Below the pieces are notes generated by a model that was not told where the DNA came from, did not search any database, and saw only the letters and a program-made list of their open reading frames with translations. A DNA stretch of 64,000 bases from Brachypterus glaber (taxonomy: Eukaryota > Arthropoda > Insecta > Coleoptera > Kateretidae), in the NCBI GenBank assembly GCA_958510825.1, contig OY294047.1:38455229-38519228 (forward strand), in the 5' to 3' direction. This document shows positions 23,494 through 35,020 of this stretch, one piece after another (within the stretch, counting starts at the first letter, position 1; each line of letters starts with the position of its first letter). The position numbers and the translations under genes are program-made.

Positions 23494-24075
23494 TTATAGT
23501 TTTATGTTGTTTTTTTGAAGAAATTTGGAAATTATAGAAGCAATTACTGGTGAGGGAGAAGCAAAAATACCTTGAATTGTGTGATTTAGCAAGCCAGCTT
23601 TTGTTAGTTCGTCTTTTAGTTGATCTATTTCATTTTTCCTGTTGAGGCATTCGAAAATTATGTGATCAGTGCTTTCTTCTAGTCCACATTCGCATAGGCT
23701 GCTATCCAAAATTTTGATTTTTTTGAGATGTACTTTACTTCTGCAATGTCCTGTTCTAATTCTTGTGAATGTTGATATTGTGTATTTGTTTAATTTTAGG
23801 TTGTAGAACCAGGGTCTTGTTGGAAGGGTATTGTTGATTAGAATTTTGTAATTCTGTCCTTTCTCGACTTCGTTCCATTCTGATTTCCATTCTTCTGATA
23901 TGTTTTTCTTAAGGCTGGATTGAATTTCGGAAAAGTGATTTTTGTCTATTCTGGTCGTTTTATTTCTTCCTTGATTACTTTTATTTAAAAGGCACAATAT
24001 TGTGAAAGACAATTTTTGGATGACGTCACCACAGCCACATATTTTTAGCTGATGGATTTGATTATTATACCTTAA
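23494..24075 (-). pseudogene. 5'-truncated non-LTR retrotransposon ORF2 C-terminus
   Basis: This is the C-terminal end of a LINE polyprotein. The longest convincing stretch is the last 172 codons, and the frame stays open on to 24075. It has an EEWKSEWN region, then TRPWFYNLKLNKYTISTFTR, RIRTGHC (H and C at residues 89-90 counted from the TTG at 24012), and the Cys/His cluster CECG-x6-DH-x4-C (C107, C109, H117, C122). This zinc-binding-like tail after the reverse transcriptase and RNase H domains is typical of I/R1/Jockey-related LINEs. No RT catalytic YxDD or RNase H active-site residues are present, so the copy is truncated, as dead-on-arrival LINE copies usually are. A 3' UTR and (GAA)n tail follow. 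The reading frame itself is intact, suggesting a fairly recent insertion. The exact clade cannot be fixed from this fragment. Confidence 0.85.
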
Positions 24076-24078
24076 TTA

Positions 24079-24583
24079 GAAACTATTAGTACTTAGTTCA
24101 CCTTAAAGCTACCTTAACCGTTTATCACTTAATACATGTGTACTTTTTAAAGTTAGAATTTTAAAAATCAAAGTAAAAAGAAACTAGAAGGACCTCGTTA
24201 ACTTTAAATGCATTAATTTTTAGTATACAAGGGTACTAAATATTACCAGAATTTCAATTTAATACGACTTGATTTGTAAAAGTTATAGGTAAAAGAAATG
24301 AAGCCTTAAAAGTTTTAACATGGAGTAAGTGACAAATGGTTAATGTACAAATAGCGAGCTTCGAGTACAATCAGGTACTAATAGGTACAAACTATTCTAT
24401 AAGTTTCAATAAGTCGTTCAAAAATGTGTGACTGGGGGTGACGCGTCATGACGTCAGCTAATTTTTTACATTTTTTTATTTTCAAGAGGAACATTTTTAT
24501 ATATTTTTTACTTTAACTCTAGAAAAATTGCATTTAGCAGATGAGGGTTTCTTCCAAAATCAGACATACCTATTCATAATATA
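24079..24583. other. No gene; one CRE-like palindrome
   Basis: AT-rich. tgacgcgtcatgacgtcagc at 24440-24459 contains a full TGACGTCA, the CREB/ATF consensus. With no promoter context, its function is unknown. Confidence 0.35.
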
Positions 24584-25433
24584 CAGTGCGTGCATTAAGT
24601 CTGGAATCACCCGATTAACTTTTTAGTTACAAGTAAAACACAAAAACCCTCGGACAGGTCGATTTTTATTTTTAATTTTGCAAATTATGGTGTAATAAAA
24701 GTTAATAAAATTTGCACCCCCTTGCACCCTCACCCCCAACTTTTTTTTTTCAAATAGCAACCTACCCCTTGTGACACTTCGTTGGAAAGGTAATTTAATA
24801 AGCTTTCCAACGGTGTATAATAAAGCCTAATTTGGTAAAGGGCTAATGATAAAATGCACGTTTTAGTTTTTTATAAACACATGTAATAATAACTTTAGTT
24901 CACAATAAATGTTCAAATTGATGTCCTTCAGCTCTTTGACAGTGGACAGTAAAAAAACGGGATTAAAATCGATTAAATAGTAAACATAAAATTGGTCAAT
25001 AAAAAGAAAAAAAATTGCATTTTTCAACAGGGTATAAAATTTTACAATAAGTTTAAAACAACTTTATTTAGATTCAGGAAGGTGTCAAGTAGGAAATAGG
25101 GCAACAATTACCATATTATGCGTAATATTTCACAAAAACGATGTTTAAATAAAACATGTGTTTTTTCATAGACTCTTTAACAAATTAGGCTTTATCATAC
25201 ACTGTTGGAAAGCTTATTAAATTACCTTTCCAATGATGTATCACAAGGGGTAGGTTGCTATTTGAAAAAAAAAAAGTTGGGGGGTGAGGGTGCAAGGGGG
25301 TGTAAATTTTGATAACTTTTTTTAGACTAAAATTTGCAGAATTAAAAATAAAAATGGACCTGTCCAAGGATTTTTGTATTTTACTTGTAACTAAAAAGTT
25401 ATTTGGGTGATTCCAGACTTAATGCACGCACTG
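24584..25433. mobile_element. Tc1/mariner-like element with long TIRs, 850 bp
   Basis: Left end cagtgcgtgcattaagtctg and right end cagacttaatgcacgcactg are perfect over 20 bp and flanked by TA (24582-24583 and 25434-25435). The inverted similarity continues for roughly 280 bp per arm, through ctttccaacg, aggtaatttaataagctttc and the C-rich/G-rich tracts. No transposase. The end sequence CAGTG with TA duplication fits Tc1/mariner. Confidence 0.92.
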
Positions 25434-25435
25434 TA

Positions 25436-25812
25436 TGTTTTTTTTCTACTTGAATGCTAGCTTACATATATACCGTTGTCAAGGCTTGTTTACCTTGTCA
25501 GCCAATAAAATCAGTGAACTCGTTTATTATTGACGGTTGTCAAGCATTTTTTATTGACGACGGTAAATAATAAAAAATTAATAAAACAATTACTAACTTT
25601 TTCCAACTAATTTCTTAAACTGACTGATGTCAAAATAATTTTTAAACTATATCTTTACCCATATTTGGAGTTACTAGATTTAGGTAGTAGAAAAAACATT
25701 ATATGTACCACCTATGCGAACTGTCTTAAGTGTTCTCGACTGAGTTTTTGCCTCGACTGCGTCTTAGCAAAAAAACTTTAGTCAAACACTAAAGACTTAG
25801 TTCTATAACTAG
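25436..25812. other. No feature recognised
   Basis: AT-rich. ttattgacggttgtcaagc and ttattgacgacgg form a short imperfect repeat near 25527-25565. Confidence 0.35.
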
Positions 25813-25908
25813 AATGGAATAGACAATATTCCGCACGAGCGGAAAGTTTATTATACGAGCCGGTAGGCGAGTATGACGGTCCCGCGAGCGCAGAATGACT
25901 ATTCCATA
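25813..25908. mobile_element. Multi-stem hairpin element with cgag motifs
   Basis: Outer stem tggaatag / ctattcca encloses tccgcacgagcgga (itself a hairpin), tacgagccggtaggcgagta (another hairpin), and cccgcgagcg. It has the same architecture as 45573-45693 and 51201-51287, but the sequence is different. Confidence 0.6.
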
Positions 25909-26223
25909 CGTGTTGTAGACTATACTTTTTCTTCGACTGCAAATATGAAACTATTGTTCACCAAGCGAAATGTCGTGTCGGTGCTGTTAATACTCAGTGA
26001 GTCACTTGTTCGTGGTCCATAGAGAAAGACTTTAATTTTTTTTTTGAAAATTGTTTTCCTTTTCAAAAAACGAATAATTAATAAAAAAAACAATATTTTT
26101 GTATTAACTATTGATATTGAGATTGCGGCAATATTGACGAAAATGGAGATTTCTCCCGTTAGATTAGAAAGGGACAAAAGTTCTACCCAAAAAGGATAGA
26201 AGACATACATACACTCCCACTTC

Positions 26224-26300
26224 CACCCAACCAAACAAATTCTGTATTTGTTCTTTGTTGAACAAATAGACTATTAACTTGGCCGGGCGAAAAGTGTAAC
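26224..26300. mobile_element. Degraded hairpin MITE (ccaaccaaa family)
   Basis: cccaaccaaacaaattctgt with tatttgtt, then aacaaata and ggccgggcgaaaagtgta, align to the intact hairpin at 26398-26483 with small deletions. Confidence 0.65.
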
Positions 26301-26397
26301 TATTTTTATTAAAGAAATTACTGGCGTATCTAAATTTTAGTAGAATTATCTTATTCTACAGATTCACATTAGCTTTGTTCGTTCGTGCCGCTCACTG

Positions 26398-26483
26398 CTA
26401 CACTGTCCGGCCAACCAAATAAATACTGTATTTGTTGTATGAAAAACAAATACAGTATTTATTTGGTTGGCTGGAAAGTGTAG
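26398..26483. mobile_element. 86-bp near-perfect hairpin MITE
   Basis: The 39-base arms start ctacactgtccggccaacca and pair with tggttggctggaaagtgtag at the right. They continue through aaataaatactgtatttgtt, around a loop of about 8 bases, with three or four mismatches near the ends. The low divergence suggests a recent insertion. Related half-copies lie at 26224-26300 and 51421-51449. Confidence 0.85.
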
Positions 26484-26935
26484 CACAAATGAGATAGAGA
26501 TAGGGTAGACGTCTTTTGTTTCATAATTCTAGTTGTAGAGAGCTCTATTGCAAGGTCATTTAAGTCAACTGTATTAAAACTGCATTAGGTGCATAATATA
26601 CTATTATATGTTGGCATCAAAAATTATACAAATTTTGTTGTATAATAATTATATTATATAATTATAAATTATAATAATACCTTCATTCAGTTCATTACAG
26701 TTTAGTACCCCAATTTTTAACCACCAAAAATCTTTTGGACCTTCCTACTCTCTCACGATGTAAACAAAATCAAATGAATAATATACTTGGGAATGAAAAT
26801 GTCCCGAGGTCCCATTAGGTGCAAATAGAAATTGTCCGACTAGGTTAAAAAACACCTTTAATTTTACGTTTGAGAAAACGCTTGGTCATAAGTTTTGGAC
26901 ACATCTCATTTGGAAAGCTAATAGATTCATTAGAT
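26484..26935. other. No feature recognised
   Basis: AT-rich; nothing supported. Confidence 0.4.
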
Positions 26936-27180
26936 ATGTTGATGGTCCTTGCCGGTCAGGCAGACACTGGGCATTAGTCATCCCACCGGGGTTTACCAGG
27001 ATTTTCGCATGGCATGGCATTCTTTTCCTCTTTCTCTCCCTACTTCATGCTAATACCGTGTCGTTGTTCAAAACGCCCCTTAGGGTCAGCCCTTAGAAAA
27101 AGGGTCCTTGGGATATTATTAATTGAGACTTCCAACGCTTTGGCCCCTGTCAGTCTTTTTATGATTTATCATTATCAGAG
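26936..27180. repeat. GC-richer block, possibly the 3' end of a retroelement
   Basis: Read on the - strand it has ggccaaagcgttggaagtct, tgaccctaaggggcg and cctggtaaaccccggtggga, then agtgtctgcctgaccggc. This is GC-rich, ORF-poor sequence of the kind found in retroelement 3' UTRs. No copy elsewhere in the window, so the class is uncertain. Confidence 0.3.
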
Positions 27181-27459
27181 GATGAAGTTCTAATATTTTA
27201 CACAACTAAAAAATAATAGACTAATTAAGTGTAATTAAAATGTACGGTGAAAATGGTCGATCTCTATCTTTGGGATAGCTAGGTAAGTCTGTTGAATTTA
27301 TAATTATTTCGGTATCAGCCCAATAGGAAGGAAGACTTTTTTTCAATTTTTTTGACGTTTGGACCTCCTCGAATCAAATTCTTAAAAACAAATTGTTTAT
27401 TTAATTTTATTTGAGTCTGCATTTGTATTACTTCTAATTAATTCCTTATCTCCAAACCC

Positions 27460-27613
27460 AAAGTTTAAAGAGTTTACAGGAAGAGCTAATTTTGTTAAAT
27501 TACATATAGGGAAGAATATTGTTTTAATATATTAAAATATTATTCTTCTTTATAATATACATATGTAATTTAACAATATTATCTTAGCTGTTCCTGTAAA
27601 CTCTTCAAACTTT
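27460..27613. mobile_element. Long near-perfect hairpin, about 75-bp arms
   Basis: aaagtttaaagagtttacag at the left pairs with the complement ctgtaaactcttcaaacttt at the right. Pairing continues through gttaaattacatat and gaagaatatt to a loop of a few bases. No coding content. It is either a foldback MITE or, if transcribed, a hairpin RNA. Confidence 0.8.
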
Positions 27614-28330
27614 AATAGGGAATTATGGGCTTAATGACAAAAATATATTTTTGTTTTATGTTTTATTTATTAATATTGAACCAAAAGATTAATAAAAAAC
27701 CACCAAAGCCCATTATATTATCGCAAATTTGGCAACAGAGCATCACTCAACACACGCAATTATTATTGGCCAAATGGATTTATTCTTTCTTACTTTCTTA
27801 CTGCTATAAGAAATTAAGAGATTACGAATAACAAAAATGGTGAAAAACTATGTTAATAAATGTTAGTAGGTATTAAAATTTACAGGTTTATTTTTTTACA
27901 GGATTATTTTTACTGTGTATAACTAAACAAAAAGACAATAGATTGAAAAAAAATAATAATCTATTCTAAAATGTACACAAAGAAACCAATTGTTTAAAAT
28001 GTTGATTTAAAACTCTGTTAAAAACAAATAAACTAGGTTGAGCTCGGTCCATATATTTTATTCTAAATTTGTGTATTTCTAATGACGAAAAAACGTCCCC
28101 CATGTTTCGATATAATACACCGACAAAAAAACATCACGTAATAAATCACAATCTTCTATTGTATTAAACATTGGATGTCTAGTTTTCCACAAAACAAATA
28201 TAGCAGACCCGTCGAGGTGGAAATTTCTCCGATTTGTACGTGGTTTTGGCATAGGTTCAGAGTAGCACAGTTTTTGCGGGCCAGAGTTTGAAAACTCGTC
28301 GTCATATTATTCCGCTCACATGGCTTTTAA
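27614..28330. other. No gene recognised
   Basis: A 68-codon ORF at 27625-27831 is AT-driven. A GC-richer patch starts near 28195. Confidence 0.35.
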
Positions 28331-28618
28331 TTGAAAAATCTCAACCCCCTTTGGAAAAATCCTCCTACACGGGACCGAATTACGTATTTCATAGGTGTCA
28401 TCGCCAGCGAGCATTTATCAAGTAGCTCAAAAACTGTTCAGCCGACAGGAAACGAACAATTTCAGCGAAGCAAAAATAACGTTGATTGGACCAGTCGTAT
28501 TGCCGGTAACGAAAACGAAACTCTGGAAAACAATATTTCTGGCATGCTTTTAACTAGAACTTCGAACAAGTTTGATATCGATCTAGAATTAAACAAAGTA
28601 AGCCGTGAAGATAAATAA
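28331..28618 (+). CDS. Hypothetical ORF, 95 codons
   Basis: Lies in a GC-richer block (about 28200-28680). The product starts MKNLNPLWKNPPTRDRITYF and ends with FDIDLELNKVSREDK, rich in charged and polar residues. No membrane segment, signal peptide or recognised domain. The - strand shadow frame overlaps it. The block could be a real exon, a decayed transposase fragment or chance. No Kozak-like or splice evidence decides it. Confidence 0.2.
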   Translation: MKNLNPLWKNPPTRDRITYFIGVIASEHLSSSSKTVQPTGNEQFQRSKNNVDWTSRIAGNENETLENNISGMLLTRTSNKFDIDLELNKVSREDK

Positions 28619-28844
28619 TGCCAATTACATACTATGCTCTTCACAGTGGAGAGTATATTGCGTTTTCTCCGGATATTTTTCCAAGAATATGGCTTCTTTA
28701 AACCGCTCGAGGCACATTATATTATATACTAAAACATAGCACCCCTATAACATTAAAGTCGAACCGATAGATGGACAAAAATATATGTTGTTAGTACTCT
28801 GCACAAAAAAGGTGTATATTTTTTTATTTGGGGTAATTTTCGAC

Positions 28845-28905
28845 GATTTTGGAAAATTAAAAAGCATCGTATAATACTATTCTAGTGCGTAATGCTTTTA
28901 AGAGT
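28845..28905 (-). repeat. Fragment of the 8098-8400 repeat family
   Basis: cgtataatactattctagtg followed by cgtaatgctttt matches, in reverse complement, the hairpin segment at about 8095-8145. Confidence 0.5.
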
Positions 28906-29648
28906 GTGTACGATCACGAAACAGCTAATGCTGTAACTAAATATTCACGGCTCTAACGACATCGTTTAAAATATGCCACAAAATTATAGAGCTCTAAAAT
29001 CTGGCGTTACTGTTGTCCACTTTTAGAAACTAGCTAATTTCGAGTTGCATCAAATTATGGCATGGCTTCTTATACAGTAAATAAGTGAAGGTAGTATCCA
29101 AACTTTATGATATATGCGTTCACAGAGCTCACGCTATCGCCTGGTAGGTGTTTTAAGTTTTTATCCATTTTTTTTATTTATGCAATGTGAGAATAATTTT
29201 ATAACTTTCCAGCCGGCTAGATATAGTTATTATAATAACCAAGCCATGGCTGCAGCCATTACCTACATAGTTTTGATAAACATTACTTAAGTAATTTGGT
29301 AAAATTTTAAGCAAAATAAGCAATTATTATATTATAAATACGATGCTTTTATGCCTGAAATATGGTTTAACACAAATCTAAACCTACAAAATATTGAAAC
29401 AGCTAGGTAATATAGGTTCCTATTTAGATTCCGTTACCATATTAATTTTAACATTAATATATAAATGTTACGACTAATGCATGAAGATTAATTAATTAAT
29501 TTTATTATCAATTAGGCAATATCAAATACATATATTACATCTAAAGTTTTGGAATATTCAATATCAAATATCTAGGACCTAGACTATGCAATACACGTCC
29601 CTTGTGCGCACATAATGGGCCGATATATAAATTAATATACAGTGTCGA
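28906..29648. other. AT-rich, no feature recognised
   Basis: Nothing supported. Confidence 0.4.
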
Positions 29649-30183
29649 ATCAAAAAAAAAAAATACATTTGATAACTCTGATAAAAAATCCTCCATTTTT
29701 ATTTTGAGCGGGTCATAAAATTATTTTGATTTTATTTACATAACCTTTTGCCGTTAAGGGAAGCCATCCTTAAAAGTTTAAATAGAACCATATATCATTT
29801 AAAAGTTTTTTTTATTCTGGTTTCAACAGTGTTTTGTTTTTACAATTTTTTAATATTAATCAAAATCATTTCTGACTGTCATTTTTTTCAAAAATACGAA
29901 AATCTAATAAATTATTATATTAGGTAATAAAACGTCATAAAATAATAGAGAGCCAAAGTTCATTACTATAAATTAATATGATTAAAGATATAAATTTGAA
30001 AAAAATAAATGTCAAAAAACTGATCAAATTTTTAAAAAAAAATTACTGTTAAAACCAGAATCAAAAATCTTTCAAATGAGAGATCACTATACTATTTAAA
30101 CTTTTAAAGATGTCGATCCTAACGGCAAAAGGTTATGTCGTCACTCATGTCCCGCTTAAAAAAATCGCCCTGTTTGAGGGTTT
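29649..30183. mobile_element. Foldback element, tandem copy 1
   Basis: About 535 bp. Internal inverted symmetry: ataaccttttgccgttaagg at the left pairs with cctaacggcaaaaggttat near the right, and aaaagtttaaatag and tctggttt also have complements. Directly followed by a second copy in the same orientation. Confidence 0.82.
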
Positions 30184-30708
30184 TGGTTTGGAATTAAAAA
30201 AAAAATACATTTGATAACTGATAAAAATCCTCCATTTTTATTTTGATTTTATTTACATGTGTGACTTCACATAACCTTTTGCCGTTAGGGGAAGCCATCT
30301 TTAAAAGTTTAAATAGAACCATATGCCATTTAAAAGTTTCTTTTAATTCTGGTTTCAACAGTGTTTTATTTTTACAATTTTTTATTATTAATCAAAATCA
30401 TTTCTGACTGTCATTTTTTCAAAAATACAAAAATCTAATAAATTATTATATAAAGTAATAAAACGACATAAAATAATAGAGAGCTAAAGTTCATTACTAT
30501 AAATTAATATGATTAAAGATATAAATTTAAAAAAATAATGTCATCAAACTGATCCAATTTTTAAAACAAATCACTGTTAAAACCAGAATAAAAATCTTTC
30601 AAATGAGAGATCACTATCTTATTTAAACTTTTAAAGATGTCGATCCTAACGGTAAAAGGTTATGTCGTCACTCATGTCCCGCTTAAAAAAAATCGCCCTG
30701 TTTGAGGG
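30184..30708. mobile_element. Foldback element, tandem copy 2
   Basis: Collinear with 29649-30183, starting at tacatttgataact and ending at cgccctgtttgaggg. It carries small indels, including an extra gtgtgacttc and loss of gagcgggtcataaaatt. The spacing between matching points is 528-542 bases. Divergence is low, so the duplication is recent relative to most local repeats. Confidence 0.85.
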
Positions 30709-31289
30709 TTTTTTTTCTAAAAAATATTATTTTCAAGGAATCGAATTTATTCATTTTTAAAATTTCAGACTGTATATGTATCCTGAGTCGGAAGCATTTT
30801 TAATATACACATTAATTCAAATATAATTATACAAGATTTATAACGTTTTGAGCTAAAGACTGGTCAATAAGCTAATACGATAAATAATAAAAAACTTGTC
30901 GGCGGGACATTTATTAAAATTATTTATAAATTACCAACCTACTTTTTTTTAAAACGGCTCTTAATTTATCAAAACATTAATATAAATGGAATTTAATTGA
31001 TATAAATAGTTACACTAATAAAACAGTTAGGAGAACATAAATATTATTTATTATACACTACAACCAAAATAAAAAATAAAAATTTACAAAACTATCATAA
31101 AACGTCTATTTGTAGATAATTCTGTGTAGCCCGAGGCGTAGTCTTTAAAATTTAAACAACATTAACACCTACAGCCTCAAAGTTTCCTTTAACCCTTTTT
31201 GCCAGCCCCACGCTGTCCCAAGTTATCAAATTCTATTATAAATAATTGCAATATAAAGTTATTGAGCTTAGGAATATTTTAGTCATGTA
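30709..31289. other. AT-rich, no feature recognised
   Basis: Nothing supported. Confidence 0.4.
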
Positions 31290-31471
31290 CAGGGTGTTCA
31301 ATTTATCATGACAATCATTAATGAGGGCGCAAAATGGTGTAGGTTTGATGGCATATTAAATATTCACTATTTTATGCTCCCATTAAGCTCTTATAACTTC
31401 TGTTTTAATTTTTTTTATATATCTTGCAGTTATCAAAATGTTTGGATTGTCGTGATAAATGTACAACCTTA
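31290..31471. mobile_element. Decayed TIR element with cagggtgttcaa end
   Basis: cagggtgttcaatttatcat and gacaatc at the left pair with gattgtcgtgataaatg and acaacctta at the right. The right terminus is mutated. Its end motif resembles the elements at 39196 and 54492. Confidence 0.6.
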
Positions 31472-32033
31472 TATATAAAATATAATGTCTACGAAAAAAA
31501 GTTGAAGTATTTTTAGTATTGTTAGTCTTCTTAAAACGTTTTCATGTAAAAGTCGTGAGAAATAAGACATCTTAATTTGTTATTTTGTAGCCTAACCTCT
31601 AACACATCTCCAACATACTAATTAAATCTTTCTTATTTAAAAAACTGTACAATAGGTTTTTTTACATTTAAGTATTAACATTTTTAACTAATTGGGGTGG
31701 ATGCTTAGAAACGTCATTTTTAATATTACAAAATTTTTAATTAAGTTGGTGATATATTTTTACACACTCACATAATAAAAATAAAACTTTATTTCATGCC
31801 TAAACATTCTTACACCTTTTAATTAACAGGATACAATCTCAACAGTAAAAATTAATTTTATTCTTTCACAACAAGATGCTTCAGGCTGGTTAAATATTAT
31901 TGCTGTGATTTAAATTATTTTAAAGTAATGAGTAAGATTAGAAATGTCAAATATCGGAATATTGGAAATTAATAAAATAGTTTAATAATCCTAAAAATTA
32001 ATTAATTAAATATATCATTTACAAAATAGATTA
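31472..32033. other. AT-rich, no feature recognised
   Basis: Nothing supported. Confidence 0.4.
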
Positions 32034-32517
32034 CACTCAGAGAAAAATCGTTGTAAAATCAAACAAAAGTCATATGTTTTAAAAGAAAACCAATATGTTT
32101 TTGCTCCGACAGTGTTTTTTGTTAATTCAAAAATATACTTTTTAATTTTATAAGCCATTGTAAAAATAAAAATATTCCTTGTAATTTAAAAAATGTTTCC
32201 TTTTAAATCATTTGTAGACTTGTAAATGATTTAAACATAAAACTGGTTATTTTAAAAAGAATTCTTCTAATATATAGATATTTTTCAACAATATAAAGGG
32301 AAATATTATAATTTTATTAAGAAAACATTAAAATAAAAAAGTAAGGGACAATACTTTTACTTTAAAGTGAAAAACGTTTTGGCGTAAACATTATTTTTTT
32401 AAATTAATATTATTCATAACTAAAACGTAAAGTTTTTACTTTTAATATTTTAAAAGGCAATTTTTTTAAATTGAAACCATTTCTTATTGATTTTACAAGT
32501 TGAGATTTTTCTGAGTG
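32034..32517. mobile_element. TA-flanked TIR element, 484 bp
   Basis: cactcagagaaaaatc at the left and gatttttctgagtg at the right are complementary. A second inner pair, gtaaaatca / tgattttac, continues the TIR. TA lies on both sides. The interior is AT-rich without an ORF. Tc1/mariner-type by duplication. Confidence 0.82.
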
Positions 32518-33398
32518 TAAATATATTCGTTGGAAATCAATAAATTATGAAGAGTTTTCTGATACATAATAAACAGAAACATATATTTTAAATAGATTTT
32601 TAATTGGAACAGCTTGTTACAAATTTAAATTTAAATATATTATAAGATTAAAAAAATAATAATAAGGGAATGGTCTTTTAATTAATTTATTCTGAATAAG
32701 ATCTAGTTTTCCTGAAATTTCTAATTTAAATAAAATCTACATTTAATTAAAAACATATTTCTTTAAAATATGTATTACTCCAATAACCCAAATTCAAGTA
32801 ATATTAAAACATTAAAAAAATATAAAAAATAGAAAACAAGGATCTGCACTTACAATAATTATAATCATTAATAACAAAATATATATAATATATTACAATT
32901 TATTTATTAGATTTTTATTTTTTTTTATTTGTCACATTTGTCTTAAACACGGTGGATTGGTTGTTTGGACTTTCTTTCATTAACTGATAATATGGATCTT
33001 GTTGACAATTTCTGCAAAATATTAAAAAAATCTGTTGCTTCGTCTTTTATAGAGAAAATTGTTAATTTAATTGGCATAATCACAGTTCGTCTAAAAAAAT
33101 TTAACCAACATTTTCGTTTCCAAAAACGATTCGTATAAATTCACATTTAGTGATAAATTTTGAGTAAAATTAACCAAAATAAATAATCGCGGGGAATAAT
33201 TTTTAGAATATCGATTTTCTCTTGTTTTTCTTAAACGAGTGTTTGTTTTTATTAATATTTTGGCGTAAGGAAGCATTTTTCGAAAAAATTGTAATTAACA
33301 ACAACATAAGCTATCATTTGGTTTGGTTTGGAAATATAACAACGTTAAGTATTAAATAGAATCTATAATTTATTTGAGGCGTATATATATTTACAGTA
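32518..33398. other. AT-rich, one repeat fragment
   Basis: At about 33318-33355, ggtttggtttggaaatataa and cgttaagtattaa resemble an end of the family at 35021-35236. No gene. Confidence 0.4.
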
Positions 33399-34300
33399 GG
33401 GGTGACCGGGGCTAGTTGTAGCCGGGGTAAGTTGTCGAAGTGCTTATATCTTAAAAAGTAAAATATTTTTCTGCGCCAAACCAATATTAACCGCTGCGTT
33501 ACAACAGTGCCATTTATCATTTGTAAACTTAAATGCAATAAATTAAAAGAACATCCAGATAAACCAAAAAATGTAAAAATTAAAGAGCCCAGTAATTTTT
33601 TTGTGGTAAATATTTTTTCTTATTGTTACTGATTTAAAGCATTAAGATAAGAGAATTTTATGTATAATAATAGTTTAAGGTGTATATTATTTGTTGATAT
33701 TGTCATTTAGGAGTGTTTATTCGTTAATTAGAAAGTACTTGATACATAACGTAAAATTGACCACTGGGGCTAGTTGTCGCATTTGGTTTGGGGCTAGTTG
33801 TCGCATGATCTGGAGATATGTTCATGGTATAACATTTCCTTTTTGGCATTTTTTTTATTCAAAACTGTCTAAAAAAGTGAAACTTTGTCGAATAGCAAAT
33901 AAATTCGTTTATTAAATTATATTAAATAAAAAAAAATAAAAAAATATTATTTAATTATAAAGTTGGAAATTTTGGCACAAAAGTAAAAAGTTAGATAACA
34001 ATCAGCTTCTGGGGAGGCACATGTCTTATTAGTTATTTATAATTTTTATAAATGCCTTTATATTTCTTCAAAAAAATATACTCGAAGTGCCTCGACAACG
34101 TGCACGTTGTCGCAATTTTCAAGACTTTACAAAAAAAAACATAACTCTAATACCCTATAAATTTTTCCATGTTTTTTGTTTAAATAATGTTACTGAAATA
34201 TGCAGCTAAAATTACCATTAGGTCAATTAAAAAAAAGTACAAAAATAAAGGAATAAAACTGATTTTTAATGAAAAGTGCGATAATTAGCCCCGGTCACCA
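33399..34300. mobile_element. TIR element with ggtgaccggggctagttgt ends
   Basis: The left end ggtgaccggggctagttgt and right end ataattagccccggtcacc are inverted repeats. The motif ggggctagttgtcgca recurs inside (twice near 33767-33803), and gaagtgc...cgacaacgtg near 34085 echoes the left subterminal. About 0.9 kb; the exact borders and duplication are uncertain. No transposase ORF. Confidence 0.7.
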
Positions 34301-34301
34301 T

Positions 34302-34509
34302 ATTATTAATTTGAGCCATTTCGCCTCAATAACTATTTATATCGATAAAAAATCTAAAACAGAAAATAAAATTAAAATGTTCTTATCAGGCGCACCTATT
34401 TCTAGATGCGCTGGTAAGGTATTGATAAGAACATTTTAATTTTATTTTGTGTTTTAGATTTTTTATCGATATAAATAGTCATTGAGGCGAAATGGCTCAA
34501 ATTAATAAT
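34302..34509. mobile_element. 208-bp foldback MITE with about 87-bp arms
   Basis: attattaatttgagccattt at the left and aaatggctcaaattaataat at the right are exact complements. Pairing continues almost without mismatch through ctatttatatcgat and aaaattaaaatgttcttatc to a loop with ggcgcacctatttctagatg. It abuts the right end of 33399-34300. Confidence 0.9.
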
Positions 34510-34511
34510 AC

Positions 34512-34616
34512 TGTAAACGTTAAGTATTACTGTGACAACCAATGTTTACTATAACTTCGTGGGATTTTATATATGCAAAAACGTTTAGTATTTACTACGG
34601 TAACAAATTCTGTGTA
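34512..34616 (+). mobile_element. Half copy of the actgagaattcgttacc family
   Basis: Right half only: ttcgtgggattttatatatg, then caaaaacgtttagtattta and ggtaacaaattctgtgta. It aligns to the right arm of the complete element at 35021-35236. Confidence 0.65.
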
Positions 34617-35020
34617 CTAATGTTGGCCGTGATTTTACTGGAAACGCTTGACAGTTGACAAATGAAGGTATTTAAGAGTACGCCAACTGAGAACGGTTAA
34701 ATGCACAAAACGAGGAGAAAGGAAAAAACGGGGGAGATTTCATATTTGAAATCTGATTGGTGTGTCGAGATAGAAAGTAATCAATCAACGTCAGCGGTAA
34801 ATCAGAATGGGATATCGATACATATGGTTGCTGTTTTTATATATTTTCAAACTTATTTATTTTGTAATTCTATATTTTTGTATAGGATCCTACTGAGAAA
34901 GTAAAATATGAAGATCAGTATACACTAAGAAATATAATTTATAAATCTATGCTTGTTAAAAGAATTTTATGTAACACGAGATGTATGTATCGAAAACTAC
35001 ATATTATGCAGTTTTCTTTT

